The notes beneath the pieces were generated by a model that worked only from the letters and a program-made list of their open reading frames with translations, was not told the origin of the DNA and searched no databases. Shown here in pieces: positions 35,948 to 45,393 of a stretch of 64,000 nt of DNA. Both the position numbers and the translations under genes were made by a program. The DNA comes from Sulfurospirillum halorespirans DSM 13726 (lineage in GTDB: Bacteria > Campylobacterota > Campylobacteria > Campylobacterales > Sulfurospirillaceae). Every line of letters starts with the position of its first letter. The stretch's first letter is position 1. Location of the stretch: positions 1,364,001-1,428,000 of the forward strand of contig NZ_CP017111.1 in the NCBI RefSeq assembly GCF_001723605.1, written 5' to 3'.

Positions 35948-37241
35948 CTTTTTTCCCGAAGAATTTGTAGAAGAAACCCTCTATGATTTTAAGGGGTTCT
36001 CGGTTGATTGCTAGTGCACCTTTGGGGATGTCCTTAGTGACCGTTGTACCCGAAGCGATAAGCACATCATCGCCAATCGTAACAGGTGCGATCAGTTGAG
36101 AGTCACTGCCCACAAAGACGTTTTTGCCGATGATCGTTTGGTATTTGCCTTTGCCATCATAATTACATGTAATGGTTCCACAGCCAATGTTGGTTCCCTC
36201 ATCAATGATCGCATCGCCCAAATAACTGAGATGCCCTGCTTTAACGCCTTTAAGCGTTGATTTTTTGATCTCAACAAAGTTCCCAATGTGCGTATCTTCG
36301 ATAAGTGAATCAGGTCGCACGCGTGCCATTGGTCCTATGTCAGAGTTTTTAATCACACTTTTTTCAATGACCGAATGCGCTTTAATGTGCGCATTTTCAA
36401 GCACCGTGCCTTTAAGCAAGGTTACCCCATTTTCAAGTTTGCATTCGCCACTCATCTGAACATCCGCTTCAATGTAGATGGTCTGAGGTAGGCGCATACT
36501 CACCCCTTGTTCCATAAAACGACGCTTGATGCGCTCTTGCATCAGTGCTTCGGCTTGCGAGAGATGGTACTTGGAATTAACACCCATAAACGTCGCTTCA
36601 TCGACAAAAAGCGCTTTGACACTTTTGTTCTCTGCGTTGGCTAGTGCGATCAAATCGGTGATGTAGTACTCTTTTTGACTATTGTGGTTGGAAAGTTTTG
36701 GAAGTGTCTCGTTTAAAAAGTCGGTTTTAAAGAGGTAAACGCCTGCATTGACCGCCGTGACCTGCTTCTCTTCCGCGCTTGCATCTTTCTCTTCAACGAT
36801 TTTCTGAACGTTTAACTGTGCATCCAGAATGACGCGACCGTAGCCAAAAGGCTCTTTACATGTAAACGCACTCATCACAACGTCGGCATCTAAATGTGTA
36901 AAATTTTGCATAGTTTCCGCTTCAAGCAGAGGCATATCGCCATTGAGTACTAAGAGTCGCTCGTATTTTGGGCTCACCCCACGGATCGCACCACCCGTTC
37001 CTGGGAAGTTTTGATGATCTTGAATGATGTAATTAATGTTGGAAAAGTAGCGGTTCATACGCTCTTGCACAAGGTCTGCTTGGTGGTATAAAATGACGTG
37101 AATGTCGTCGCTAATCTTTTGAGATTCTTTGATGATGTGGTAAAGCATTTCAAAACCGCTGATCTCGTGAAGAACTTTGGGAAGGGTAGATTTCATGCGT
37201 GTGCCTAAGCCTGCCGCCATAATTGCAATCGAAATATTCAT
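35937..37241 (-). CDS. glmU: Bifunctional GlmU (UDP-GlcNAc synthesis)
   Basis: A 434-residue enzyme with an N-terminal pyrophosphorylase domain (IMAAGLGTRMKSTLPKVLH near 7-25) and a C-terminal left-handed beta-helix acetyltransferase (VEIKKSTLKG, LSYLGDAIIDEGTNIGCGT). It supplies UDP-N-acetylglucosamine for wall and LPS. ATG 37241 is preferred over an upstream GTG/TTG because AGGA precedes it. FTCK at about residue 126 comes from palindrome 36855; the variant at 36162 lies on the conserved ITCNYDG codons and may be chance. Confidence 0.95.
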   Translation of the reverse strand: MNISIAIMAAGLGTRMKSTLPKVLHEISGFEMLYHIIKESQKISDDIHVILYHQADLVQERMNRYFSNINYIIQDHQNFPGTGGAIRGVSPKYERLLVLNGDMPLLEAETMQNFTHLDADVVMSAFTCKEPFGYGRVILDAQLNVQKIVEEKDASAEEKQVTAVNAGVYLFKTDFLNETLPKLSNHNSQKEYYITDLIALANAENKSVKALFVDEATFMGVNSKYHLSQAEALMQERIKRRFMEQGVSMRLPQTIYIEADVQMSGECKLENGVTLLKGTVLENAHIKAHSVIEKSVIKNSDIGPMARVRPDSLIEDTHIGNFVEIKKSTLKGVKAGHLSYLGDAIIDEGTNIGCGTITCNYDGKGKYQTIIGKNVFVGSDSQLIAPVTIGDDVLIASGTTVTKDIPKGALAINREPLKIIEGFFYKFFGKKDAK

Positions 37242-37356
37242 AAAGTGTGTTCCTAACAATCAGATGAAATCTATTTTAACGAAAAGTTGTTTAAAGATTA
37301 AATGGTTTTTAACGCAAAACCAACTAAAATCATAGAATACATTCAAAGGAATCGGG

Positions 37357-38100
37357 TTGAAAAAAATTACAAAGGTGCTCTTTTTATTGATGGTGTTGAT
37401 GTCACCGCTCGCGTTTGGTGCCGACACGATCCCTACCGTTAACCTCTCTTTAAGTGCGCCCGATACACCCCAACAGCTCGTGACTAGCCTAAACCTGGTT
37501 CTTGTTTTAACGATTTTGACCCTCGCACCTTCACTGGTGTTTATGATGACCAGTTTTTTACGTCTTCTCATCGTTTTTTCATTCCTGCGACAAGCACTTG
37601 GAACGCAACAGATGCCACCGTCTCAAGTCATGGTCTCTTTGGCGATGATCTTGACCTTTTTCATTATGGAACCCGTGATGAAAGAGTCGTACGACGTGGC
37701 GGTCAAACCTTATTTAGAAGAAAAAATGGGCTATCAAGAGGCGTTTGAGAAAGGTGCTGCGCCGTTTAAAGCCTTTATGATTCGCAATACCCGTGAGAAA
37801 GATTTAGCCCTTTTCTTTCGGATTCGTAACCTTGAAAACCCTAAAAACATCGAAGATGTACCTTTAACAGTAGCGATGCCTGCGTTTATGATCAGTGAGC
37901 TTAAAACTGCTTTTGAGATCGGCTTTTTGCTCTATCTGCCTTTTCTCGTTGTCGACATGGTGGTGAGTTCCGTTTTGATGGCGATGGGTATGATGATGTT
38001 GCCACCGGCTATGATCTCGTTGCCGTTTAAACTGCTCATTTTTGTACTGGTCGATGGGTGGAACTTGTTGGTGCAACGACTTGTGGAGAGCTTCCATTAG
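37357..38100 (+). CDS. fliP: Flagellar export gate protein FliP
   Basis: A 247-residue membrane protein of the flagellar type III export gate. A signal-like N-terminus (VLFLLMVLMSPLAFGA) leads to VLTILTLAPSLVFMMTSFLRLLIVFSFLRQALGTQQ and DMVVSSVLMAMGMMMLPP, both highly conserved. Start TTG 37357 follows AAAGGA. It stands alone, away from the other flagellar genes here. The mutarotase gene overlaps its end. Confidence 0.96.
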   Translation: MKKITKVLFLLMVLMSPLAFGADTIPTVNLSLSAPDTPQQLVTSLNLVLVLTILTLAPSLVFMMTSFLRLLIVFSFLRQALGTQQMPPSQVMVSLAMILTFFIMEPVMKESYDVAVKPYLEEKMGYQEAFEKGAAPFKAFMIRNTREKDLALFFRIRNLENPKNIEDVPLTVAMPAFMISELKTAFEIGFLLYLPFLVVDMVVSSVLMAMGMMMLPPAMISLPFKLLIFVLVDGWNLLVQRLVESFH

Positions 38101-38899
38101 CGCGCAATACCTCACACAAAACGATCTTTTTCTTGAGATTCACCATCCGCTTTTTGATGCGATCCTCCTTAAACAAGGTGCGCAACTGATTCACTTTCAA
38201 CCCAAAGGTGGTGAGCCTTTTTTTTGGAGTGCTAAGCGTTCAACGTTTCAAAAAGGTAAAGCGTTTCGTGGCGGCATTCCGCTATGCTGGCCGTGGTTTG
38301 GCAAAATGGGAACACCGTCGCATGGATTTGCGCGCATTGTTGAGTGGGAAATGGCGCAATATAGTGAAAATGAAGAGGGCGTTCAGCTGATTTTTGAACT
38401 ACACGATGACGCGTTTACGAGGTCGTTATGGCCTTATGCGTTTCGTGCACGGCTTGAGATGCACTTGAACCGCGCTGTTGAACTGTGTTTACATGTAAAC
38501 GCTGAAAAAGCGAGTACGGCGGCACTTCACACGTACCTTACGTGTCAAAACATTCATGACGTGACGGTGATGGGCTTGGGTAGCGCCTACAACGATGCGT
38601 TGCAAGGTGGCATGGCATGTGAAACCAAAGAGCCGGTTTTACATGTAAACCATTCCATCGATAGAATTTACACCATGTCCGAAGCGACTACGTTACTTCG
38701 CGAAAAGGATCGAACGCTGAGTATCACGCATAAAAATCACAGCGATGTGGTGGTTTGGAATCCTTGGCGTGAGGGCGAAAGTAGTTTTGCTGATATGAAC
38801 GAGAATGATTACACGCAAATGCTCTGCATAGAAAGTGCTCGCATTTCCAAGTCTTTGGCGTGTGAAGATCGTTTACATGTAAAGATTGCGTCGCTTTAA
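38081..38899 (+). CDS. D-hexose-6-phosphate mutarotase-like (aldose 1-epimerase family)
   Basis: About 272 residues, beta-sandwich family of galactose mutarotase; GGEPFFWSAKRSTFQKGKAFRGGIPLCWPWFG and MVVWNP-like (VVVWNPW) fit YeaD-type glucose-6-phosphate 1-epimerases. The start is uncertain: TTG 38081 (MWRASISAQYL) overlaps fliP, while the open frame extends to 38042. Four palindromes lie in 430 bases in and just after this gene (38488, 38638, 38872, 38904), the densest group in the window; three encode LHVN or LHVK. Confidence 0.85.
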   Translation: MWRASISAQYLTQNDLFLEIHHPLFDAILLKQGAQLIHFQPKGGEPFFWSAKRSTFQKGKAFRGGIPLCWPWFGKMGTPSHGFARIVEWEMAQYSENEEGVQLIFELHDDAFTRSLWPYAFRARLEMHLNRAVELCLHVNAEKASTAALHTYLTCQNIHDVTVMGLGSAYNDALQGGMACETKEPVLHVNHSIDRIYTMSEATTLLREKDRTLSITHKNHSDVVVWNPWREGESSFADMNENDYTQMLCIESARISKSLACEDRLHVKIASL

Positions 38900-38922
38900 A
38901 CGCTTTACATGTAAACTTGGTT

Positions 38923-39300
38923 TCACGCCTTTTTAGAGAGTTTTGGTTCGCACACGGTTCCCTCCGTAAAGGCGCCACATACGGTGACATAATCAATACC
39001 CCAATCAAACATTTCATTGAGTACAGGGCGTAATTTTTCGCCGATGGGGGTGAGTGAATAGACCACTTTGGGTGGAATTTCAGGAAAAACCTGACGCGCG
39101 ATAATGCCTTTTTCTTCGAGCTCTCGCAGTTTCACAGTGAGCGTCTTTTGGGTAATCTCACACACCTCTTCAAAAAGCTCTTTGTAGCGTTTTTCACCTG
39201 AGAGCAGATGCCAAATAATGCCCAATTTCCATTTATCGTTAAAAATATCTTGTGCGATGGCGATAGAGCACGTGTACTCTTTTCCATTAACTAAATACAT
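38923..39300 (-). CDS. HxlR-family transcriptional regulator
   Basis: A 125-residue winged-helix regulator. CSIAIAQDIFNDKWKLGIIWHLLSGEKRYKELFEEV and the conserved VYSLTPIGEKLRPVL mark HxlR. It diverges from a quinone-reductase-like gene and most likely controls it, in response to electrophiles or quinones, by analogy with HxlR-type proteins such as YodB and HypR. The residue Cys near position 11 is a possible redox sensor. Confidence 0.92.
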   Translation of the reverse strand: MYLVNGKEYTCSIAIAQDIFNDKWKLGIIWHLLSGEKRYKELFEEVCEITQKTLTVKLRELEEKGIIARQVFPEIPPKVVYSLTPIGEKLRPVLNEMFDWGIDYVTVCGAFTEGTVCEPKLSKKA

Positions 39301-39365
39301 GGGGCGTACCTTTTTTTGGAGGAATTATAGCATAAATACAAAAATATATCATTACATGCTAAAAG

Positions 39366-39378
39366 TATCGTAAGGATA
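39366..39378. promoter_or_regulatory. Candidate HxlR operator
   Basis: TATC-GTAAG-GATA is an inverted repeat in the 131-base gap between the divergent hxlR and quinone reductase genes. Divergent regulators commonly bind such sites; the assignment is inference. Confidence 0.4.
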
Positions 39379-39431
39379 TATTAAGCGTGCGAACATTATA
39401 ATTTTCCAACAAAAAATATAAAAGGAAACGA

Positions 39432-40022
39432 ATGAAAAATGTACTGATCATCAACGGGCATCAAAAATACCCTGTGGTCGCTGAGGGAAAACTCACACAG
39501 TTTTACATTGACACCGCCACGGAGTTTTTTCACAAAGCAGGTTATGCCATCAAACACAGTGAGGTTGAGGGCGATTATGACGTTAAAGAAGAGGTTGAAA
39601 AGTTTGCGTGGGCCGATATTATCCTCTTTCAATTCCCAACCTACTGGATGGGCGTGCCTTGGCTGGCTAAAAAATACATCGATGAGATTTTTTCCACAGG
39701 TCAAGGAACCGTCACCTATGAGAACGATGGCAGAACGAGGAGTGACGCAACAAAACGTTATGGAAGTGGTGGCTTGATGCAAGGGAAATCGTACATGCTC
39801 TCCATCACCTACAACTGCCCAACATCAGAATTTAATGACAAAGAGGGCTTTTTTAGTGGACTGAGCCTTGATGAAGCCAATGTCGCCACGCATAAAACCT
39901 TTCAATTTTGTGGTGCAGAACCGCTCGAAACCTTCTCCGTGCATGACATTTTCAAAGGCGATTTGGATTTGGAAAAAGAGAAAGTACGCTTTATAGCTCA
40001 TTTAGAGAAGCATTTTTCTTAA
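39432..40022 (+). CDS. NAD(P)H-dependent quinone reductase (MdaB-like flavodoxin fold)
   Basis: A 196-residue flavodoxin-fold oxidoreductase: KNVLIINGHQKYP begins it, QFPTYWMGVPWLAKKYIDEIF is the FMN or FAD site, and SYMLSITYNCP follows. It resembles MdaB/modulator of drug activity B, which reduces quinones in two-electron steps to avoid radicals. The start has an AAAGGAAACG site. Divergent hxlR probably regulates it. Confidence 0.9.
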   Translation: MKNVLIINGHQKYPVVAEGKLTQFYIDTATEFFHKAGYAIKHSEVEGDYDVKEEVEKFAWADIILFQFPTYWMGVPWLAKKYIDEIFSTGQGTVTYENDGRTRSDATKRYGSGGLMQGKSYMLSITYNCPTSEFNDKEGFFSGLSLDEANVATHKTFQFCGAEPLETFSVHDIFKGDLDLEKEKVRFIAHLEKHFS

Positions 40023-40050
40023 TAAAGTCCTTCTAAAAATCTATCAAATA

Positions 40051-40078
40051 GCTTTACATGTAATCTTACATGTAAAGC
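40051..40078. terminator. Hairpin made of two palindrome copies
   Basis: GCTTTACATGTAA (40051-40063) and TTACATGTAAAGC (40066-40078) form a perfect 13-base inverted repeat with a two-base gap, between the convergent quinone reductase and 173-residue genes. The minus-strand gene reads its last codons and stop from it. Confidence 0.65.
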
Positions 40079-40587
40079 TCAAACCCTTTTTGTTGCTTTA
40101 AGATACTCTCAAAGAGTTTTTGTGTCTCTTGGAGCGTTTTTTCATTTTGATTTTCGACTTTGGCTAAGATTTTATCAAGGCTTGTCAAAAGCGAGTCATT
40201 GATGTAATTTTGCGTGTTTTCATCACTTGTTTGAGGAAGTGCTGCGTTGACTTCATACGCGGTGTTGGTCAAACTTGCAAGGTTGGTGTTGCTCGCACTC
40301 TCTTGGACGTTTTTGAGGTACTCGTCCATCATCGGCTGAATGGTTTCCATCGCCGCGTCAATCTCTTTTTGATCATTGGCGTCGATGCCATTACCTTCGT
40401 AATGAAAATTATAGCCATACGCGTGTGCAAGTGTGAATGTTGTACTTTGTGAGTTACCATCACTCTCTTGTGAAATCTCTGCGTAGCGCGCATCATACAT
40501 GCTCAGATCGATAACATCGCCACTACTGGTTTGCAGTGAAAAACCAAAGCTATTATAATTGTAATTATTGGCTCTGACGGTTTCCAT
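40066..40587 (-). CDS. Unknown protein, possibly flagellar-coregulated
   Basis: A 173-residue acidic, soluble protein I do not recognise; no signal peptide. The N-terminal half is beta-like and rich in N, Y and S; the C-terminal half (ESASNTNLASLTNTA...KILAKVENQNEKTLQETQKLFESIL) is helical. GNGIDANDQKEI resembles an EF-hand-type loop. A FliA-like promoter precedes it, so late flagellar regulation is likely. Its final GFELYM and stop codon lie in the palindrome pair at 40053-40076. Confidence 0.75.
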   Translation of the reverse strand: METVRANNYNYNSFGFSLQTSSGDVIDLSMYDARYAEISQESDGNSQSTTFTLAHAYGYNFHYEGNGIDANDQKEIDAAMETIQPMMDEYLKNVQESASNTNLASLTNTAYEVNAALPQTSDENTQNYINDSLLTSLDKILAKVENQNEKTLQETQKLFESILKQQKGFELYM

Positions 40588-40618
40588 AAAGTTGCCCCCT
40601 TATTTAAACATACGAGTA

Positions 40619-40644
40619 AGATCGGCACCTTGTAAAATTTTTTA
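40619..40644 (-). promoter_or_regulatory. Sigma-28-type promoter for the 173-residue protein
   Basis: On the minus strand, TAAAAAAT (40644-40637), a 10-base spacer and GCCGATCT (40626-40619) fit FliA promoters, about 32 bases before ATG 40587. The -10 word closely matches GCCGATAA. It overlaps the last codon of the upstream gene. Confidence 0.5.
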
Positions 40645-40953
40645 AATCGTAATCAAACAATCCAGCTTGTTTTGCACCGATTCAATTTTTTGGTGCATGC
40701 CATCTTCACGGTTAGCTCTTATGTCAAATTTTAAACACGCATACACACGCCCGCACGCTTCAAGCAGTGCATAAGCCTCTTCGACCAGTTTCAGCGCTTC
40801 GCTCATCGTAGGTGTCTCAACCACCGTACTCATGGGGGTCAGTTTATAGCTGTAGCCACTTTTATGAACCATCTCGACAATGCGCGCTACATCCGCACTT
40901 ATACTGCCTTCACCTTCAAGAGGAAACATACTAAATTCCATTAAAACGCTCAT
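40642..40953 (-). CDS. Thiamine-binding protein (MTH1187/UPF0045 family)
   Basis: A 103-residue ferredoxin-like fold protein: MSVLMEFSMFPLEGEGSISADVARIV and LTPMSTVVETPTMSEALKLVEEAY match the MTH1187/YkoF-type thiamine-binding family. Role in the cell is unclear. The site AAAGGAGAAAGA precedes ATG 40953, and its AAA is the end of a perfect palindrome at 40963-40974, so the palindrome abuts the ribosome site. Confidence 0.88.
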   Translation of the reverse strand: MSVLMEFSMFPLEGEGSISADVARIVEMVHKSGYSYKLTPMSTVVETPTMSEALKLVEEAYALLEACGRVYACLKFDIRANREDGMHQKIESVQNKLDCLITI

Positions 40954-40974
40954 TCTTTCTCCTTTACATGTAAA

Positions 40975-42222
40975 CTACGAGAGTGCATAATAAGCACCAC
41001 AAAATGTTCCAATCGTCAGCACGAGATAGCCACCAACATACGAGGCAATGCGGCGTGTACCCAGTAGAAAAACAATGATACTTTTAAGCAATGAATTGGC
41101 GATGATCGCAAGGGTAATAGCGTTTAATGCGGTTGTTGTATCCAGTCCATTGTTGGACAAAGAGGCAAGGGAAAGTGCTATCGCATCGGTGTCCGTTAGA
41201 CCTGAAATAAAGGAGATAATATAAACACCCAATTCACCAAAGGAAGTGTTTGCAAATTTGACTAAAGCGATGACAGCGCCAAATAAAACGCCTAAAATAA
41301 GCGCTTCAGAGAGTTGAAAGGGATTTTTAAACACGGTCTCTTGGATGATTTTCTCTTTTTCGGTGGTAACGTAGAGAAACCCAAGATAGAGATACCCCAC
41401 ACCAGAGGCGATCAAAACAGGGTACAAAATCTTATAAGCCAGCGCGGCATTGATGATCAAAAGTTCGATATAAATGCGAAAAAGCATGATGGAGCAGGCA
41501 AGTCCTATACCAATCGCTAGGTTTTTAGAAAGTGAAGGATTCTCTTTGGAGCGTCTTGCAAGGCTTAAGGCTACGGCGGTTGAGGAGACAATGCCTCCTA
41601 ACAAACCTGCCAACCCGATGCCATGCTTGGCACCCACAAGGCGTACGGCGATGTAGCCTAAAAAAGAGATGCCTGCAACCAAAACGACCATCAGCCAGAT
41701 ATTGTAAAGATTGAAATAACCCCAAGGATCAAGCGGTTCATCGGGGAAAAGCGGCAAAATAACAAAGCTCATCATCAAAAAAAGAATCATAGCACTCAGA
41801 TCTCGCTTCTCAATCACTTTTTCATAGGTCTGTATCTTCTCTTTAAGATTGAGGATAAAAAGGACACTCATAGCAACAAAAACAGCCAGTGCCATCTTCT
41901 CATAAGCAAGCAAGGCACCTAGGAAAAAAACCACCAGCGCTGAAAACTCTGTGGTCATGCCGTTTTCTGTAGGTGTTCGATTGAGAATATACGCACCCAT
42001 CAGAAGAGCGCCTAAAACACATGTAGAAGCAATAAGCAGATAAGGAACAGACGCATTAAGCCACGCAGAGAGATAGCCAATGAGTGCGATGAGCGCAAAG
42101 GTGCGTGCCCCTCCAAAGTCTTTCTGACGGTTGGCATACAAAAGGTTCATTTCACGTTGCAACCCAATGAGTAGTCCAAGAACAATAGCGATAATGATGT
42201 TTTGAAAAACAAGCGTATCCAT
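40975..42222 (-). CDS. MgtC/SapB family membrane protein (DUF4010)
   Basis: A 415-residue inner-membrane protein with about 12 helices. The N-terminal MgtC part (IIAIVLGLLIGLQREMNLL) is followed by a DUF4010 domain (about 170-400) containing GLLGGIVSSTAVALSLARRS and SGLTDTDAIALSLASLS. The role is not established; related proteins influence magnesium or respiration homeostasis. It stands upstream of the thiamine-binding gene. Confidence 0.9.
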   Translation of the reverse strand: MDTLVFQNIIIAIVLGLLIGLQREMNLLYANRQKDFGGARTFALIALIGYLSAWLNASVPYLLIASTCVLGALLMGAYILNRTPTENGMTTEFSALVVFFLGALLAYEKMALAVFVAMSVLFILNLKEKIQTYEKVIEKRDLSAMILFLMMSFVILPLFPDEPLDPWGYFNLYNIWLMVVLVAGISFLGYIAVRLVGAKHGIGLAGLLGGIVSSTAVALSLARRSKENPSLSKNLAIGIGLACSIMLFRIYIELLIINAALAYKILYPVLIASGVGYLYLGFLYVTTEKEKIIQETVFKNPFQLSEALILGVLFGAVIALVKFANTSFGELGVYIISFISGLTDTDAIALSLASLSNNGLDTTTALNAITLAIIANSLLKSIIVFLLGTRRIASYVGGYLVLTIGTFCGAYYALS

Positions 42223-42263
42223 TGTCGACCTCTTTGGGATTATTTTACCTAAATTTGGCTAGA

Positions 42264-43979
42264 TCAGCTGTCTAATCCACTGTAGTATTTGCGCTCTTTA
42301 GCCACAACGATCTCTTTTTGACGCTCTTTTTTCTGCATATCTTTCTCCACAAAAAGCGGTTTTCGCGTCACAGGATGAAGCCCTGTGTAGTACATGAGTG
42401 TGGCATACGTTGAAGGAGTTGGTGTAAAGATTTGCGCTTGTTCAGGATTGATTTTTAACACATTGCTTGCAAATTGTTTAAGCGAGTGCATGTGTTTTTC
42501 CTCACACCCAGGATGTGCGGCGATAAGGTAGTAGGTTAAAAACTGTTTTTTTCCTGACTCACGAGAAAGCCGATCGAAGAGCGCTTTAAACTCAACCAAC
42601 GACTCTTTCCCTGGTTTTCCCATAAGCGCTAAGATCTCATCATCAATATGTTCAGGAGCGATCTTCATCTGCCCACTGAGATGATGCTCCACGATCTCTT
42701 TAAGATACTCATAGCCATAGGCTTTATCTTCGCTGATAAGATCATACCGAATACCCGAAGCGACAAATGCTTTTTTAATGCCTGGAAGAGAGCGTACTTT
42801 TCGAAGTAGATCAAGCTGTTTTTTGTGCGTTGGTTTCAGCGCCTTACAAAGCTTTGGAAACATACAGCTTTTATCTTCGCAGGTTCCTTTGGTCACTTTC
42901 TTGTGGCACTCATAGCCGTACATATTTGCTGTGGGCCCTCCAAGATCGGAGATAATGCCTTTAAAATCTTTGTAGGTCGTAAAGTGTTTTGCCTCTTTAA
43001 GAATGGAGTTTTCACTTCGACTTCGGATGGTTCTGCCTTGATGCACGCTGATCGCGCAAAAACTGCATTCGCCATAACAGCCTTGGTGCGTTGAGATGGA
43101 AAATTTGATCGTTTCAAGCGCTTTAACCGCACCCTCTTTTTTGTGGTACGGATGCACATCACGCATAAAGGGAAGCGCACTTACTTCATCCATCTCTTCG
43201 GTCGTAAGATACAGCGCAGGTGGATTTTGGATGAGGTAACGCGAATCGACTTTTTGACAGAGCCCTTTGGCAGAAATCGGGTCATTATTGTGGTAGAAAA
43301 TGTCAAACATATCCATAAATTTAAGCTTATCATCCAAGCACTCTTGATGGCTTGGAAGGCTCAAAAACGCCTCGTTCGGCTCTTTGGAAATGTAACACAA
43401 CCCTTTTACATGTAAAGGCGCAATTCCCTTTTTTAGAGCATCGGCAAACTCGACAATGCTATGATCTGACATGCCATAAAGAAGGTAATCGGCTTTGGCA
43501 TCAAACAAAATGGGTTTGCGAAGTTTATTGCTCCAAAAATCATAGTGCGTGACACGTCTGAGGCTTGCTTCAATGCCGCCGAGCATAATCGGCACAGTCT
43601 CTTTAAAGTGCTGGCGGATGAGGTTGGTGTAGACCAAACTGGCACGATCAGGGCGTTTGTTATTCACGCCTCCTGGCGTGTAGTCATCGCTGTTGCGAAA
43701 CCGTTTGGTCGCGGTGTAGTTGGACACCATCGAGTCCACACTGCCACCACTGACACCCCAAAAAAGCTTTGGCTCTCCCAAACGGGCAATGTCATCTTTA
43801 CATGTAACATCAGGTTGTCCGATGATGCCGACTTTATACCCTGCTTTTTCCAACACGCGACCTACAACCGAAACGCCCATATAGGGACTGTCGATATAGG
43901 CATCGGAGGTGATCAGAATGATGTCGAGTTGAGTCCAACCTCGCTCCATCATCTCTTCGTGTGTGGTGGGTAAAAACAT
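42264..43979 (-). CDS. YgiQ family radical SAM protein
   Basis: A 571-residue radical SAM enzyme: the cluster motif STHQGCYGECSFCAI (C-x3-C-x2-C) lies near 296-310, and the N-terminal part MFLPTTHEEMMERGWTQLDIILITSDAYIDSPYMG is YgiQ-specific. Reaction unknown, although distant relatives act on tRNA. Two palindromes (43405 LHVK, 43797 TCK) fall in it. Confidence 0.93.
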   Translation of the reverse strand: MFLPTTHEEMMERGWTQLDIILITSDAYIDSPYMGVSVVGRVLEKAGYKVGIIGQPDVTCKDDIARLGEPKLFWGVSGGSVDSMVSNYTATKRFRNSDDYTPGGVNNKRPDRASLVYTNLIRQHFKETVPIMLGGIEASLRRVTHYDFWSNKLRKPILFDAKADYLLYGMSDHSIVEFADALKKGIAPLHVKGLCYISKEPNEAFLSLPSHQECLDDKLKFMDMFDIFYHNNDPISAKGLCQKVDSRYLIQNPPALYLTTEEMDEVSALPFMRDVHPYHKKEGAVKALETIKFSISTHQGCYGECSFCAISVHQGRTIRSRSENSILKEAKHFTTYKDFKGIISDLGGPTANMYGYECHKKVTKGTCEDKSCMFPKLCKALKPTHKKQLDLLRKVRSLPGIKKAFVASGIRYDLISEDKAYGYEYLKEIVEHHLSGQMKIAPEHIDDEILALMGKPGKESLVEFKALFDRLSRESGKKQFLTYYLIAAHPGCEEKHMHSLKQFASNVLKINPEQAQIFTPTPSTYATLMYYTGLHPVTRKPLFVEKDMQKKERQKEIVVAKERKYYSGLDS

Positions 43980-44091
43980 GCTTTTCCTCTGTCGTTAATA
44001 TAGGTATTAATATACCACAACGCCTCTATGTTTTGGCTTTTTTAAGATTGTTCGTAGTAATATCACAGCAATTATCATTTGGAGGATACGT

Positions 44092-45357
44092 TTGAAAAAT
44101 TCACTCTATTTTAATATTAAAGTAGAAGAGGGCATCTTTGAAAAAATCATTGCGGAACAGGACACCATTGGCTACTATGCCTTGCCCGATCAAGAGATTA
44201 CCGATCTTGTAAATTACCTAGAAGAGTTTAAATCTAAAAATGATTACGATGCGATCAAAGATATCGCCATTATCGGCATTGGTGGAAGTTCTTTAGGGCC
44301 TAAAGCGATTTTTAGAGCACTTCAAGGTATTCGCGATTTTGACAAACGATTGCACCTTTTTGAGAGTACCGATCCTGCTTCGATTCGCTCCACGCTCAAT
44401 AAACTGGACATCAAAAACACCCACTTTTTTGTTATCAGTAAATCAGGCTCAACCATCGAGACCATTTCAGTTTACAAATACATTCTCTCTTTACTCAAAG
44501 CCAAAGAGATTTCACTCGATTATCGCTTCACCTTTGTGACCGACAATGGCTCAAAACTCGAAGCTCATGCTAAAACCTTTAACTCATTTATCTTGCACAT
44601 TCCTATCAATGTCGGCGGACGTTTTTCCGTTTTAAGTGCCGCAGGACTGGCGCCTTTGCTTTTGGTCGGTGTGGACATTCAACGCTTACTCGATGGTGCC
44701 AAAGCAATTAAAAAAAGCTTCTTTGAAGATGGTTACATCAAAGAGACATTGCTTAAAAAAGCAACCTACTACGCTAAAAACTCAATGCACTACAACATCA
44801 ACACTCTTTTTGCATACTCGGAGAGTTTGGACAGTTTTACCGACTGGTACGTGCAACTTTGGGGCGAGAGTTTGGGTAAAAAACAGAGACACAGTAGCTT
44901 TAACGTGGGATTAACACCGGTTGGTTTGATTGGACCAAAAGATCAACACTCCTTCTTGCAACTTATCGTTGAAGGGTTACGCGATAAAAGTGTGACGGTG
45001 CTTAAAATCGAAAATTTTGATGACAAAATTAAGATTCCTGCCATTACGCTCAAAGAGCTTGAGAACTTGGATTTGATGAATGGCATTGCGTTTTGTGACC
45101 TTATTAACATGCAAGCCGATTCAACGATTGAAGCACTGTTGGATAAAAAAGATATTCCAATCGACACGATTACCCTACAACATATTGATGAAGAGAACAT
45201 CGGAAAGTTGATTTTTTACTATGAGCTTTTAACCTCACTGGTCGGTCAAATGATGAATGTCAATACGTATGATCAACCCGGTGTTGAGAGTGGTAAGAAA
45301 ATTCTTGAGGGTAAATTGATCGAAGAGAAGAAGAGTTTTCCTAAAAAAGGAAAATAG
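44092..45357 (+). CDS. pgi: Glucose-6-phosphate isomerase
   Basis: A 421-residue enzyme that interconverts glucose-6-phosphate and fructose-6-phosphate. IIGIGGSSLGPKAIFRAL, SKSGSTIETISVYKYIL, NVGGRFSVLSAAGLAP and QHSFLQLIVEG are the family signatures. It is shorter than E. coli Pgi (549), matching the compact Campylobacterota type. A TTG start is used at 44092 with GGAGGA upstream. A strong terminator follows. Confidence 0.95.
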   Translation: MKNSLYFNIKVEEGIFEKIIAEQDTIGYYALPDQEITDLVNYLEEFKSKNDYDAIKDIAIIGIGGSSLGPKAIFRALQGIRDFDKRLHLFESTDPASIRSTLNKLDIKNTHFFVISKSGSTIETISVYKYILSLLKAKEISLDYRFTFVTDNGSKLEAHAKTFNSFILHIPINVGGRFSVLSAAGLAPLLLVGVDIQRLLDGAKAIKKSFFEDGYIKETLLKKATYYAKNSMHYNINTLFAYSESLDSFTDWYVQLWGESLGKKQRHSSFNVGLTPVGLIGPKDQHSFLQLIVEGLRDKSVTVLKIENFDDKIKIPAITLKELENLDLMNGIAFCDLINMQADSTIEALLDKKDIPIDTITLQHIDEENIGKLIFYYELLTSLVGQMMNVNTYDQPGVESGKKILEGKLIEEKKSFPKKGK

Positions 45358-45367
45358 TGTACGTCCC

Positions 45368-45393
45368 GTGTAAACGCCAAAAGGCGTTTACAC
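45368..45393. terminator. Strong bidirectional terminator
   Basis: GTGTAAACGCC (45368-45378), an AAAA loop and GGCGTTTACAC (45383-45393) form an 11-pair perfect stem between pgi and the convergent TerB-like gene, whose stop codon starts in the next base. Confidence 0.8.
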
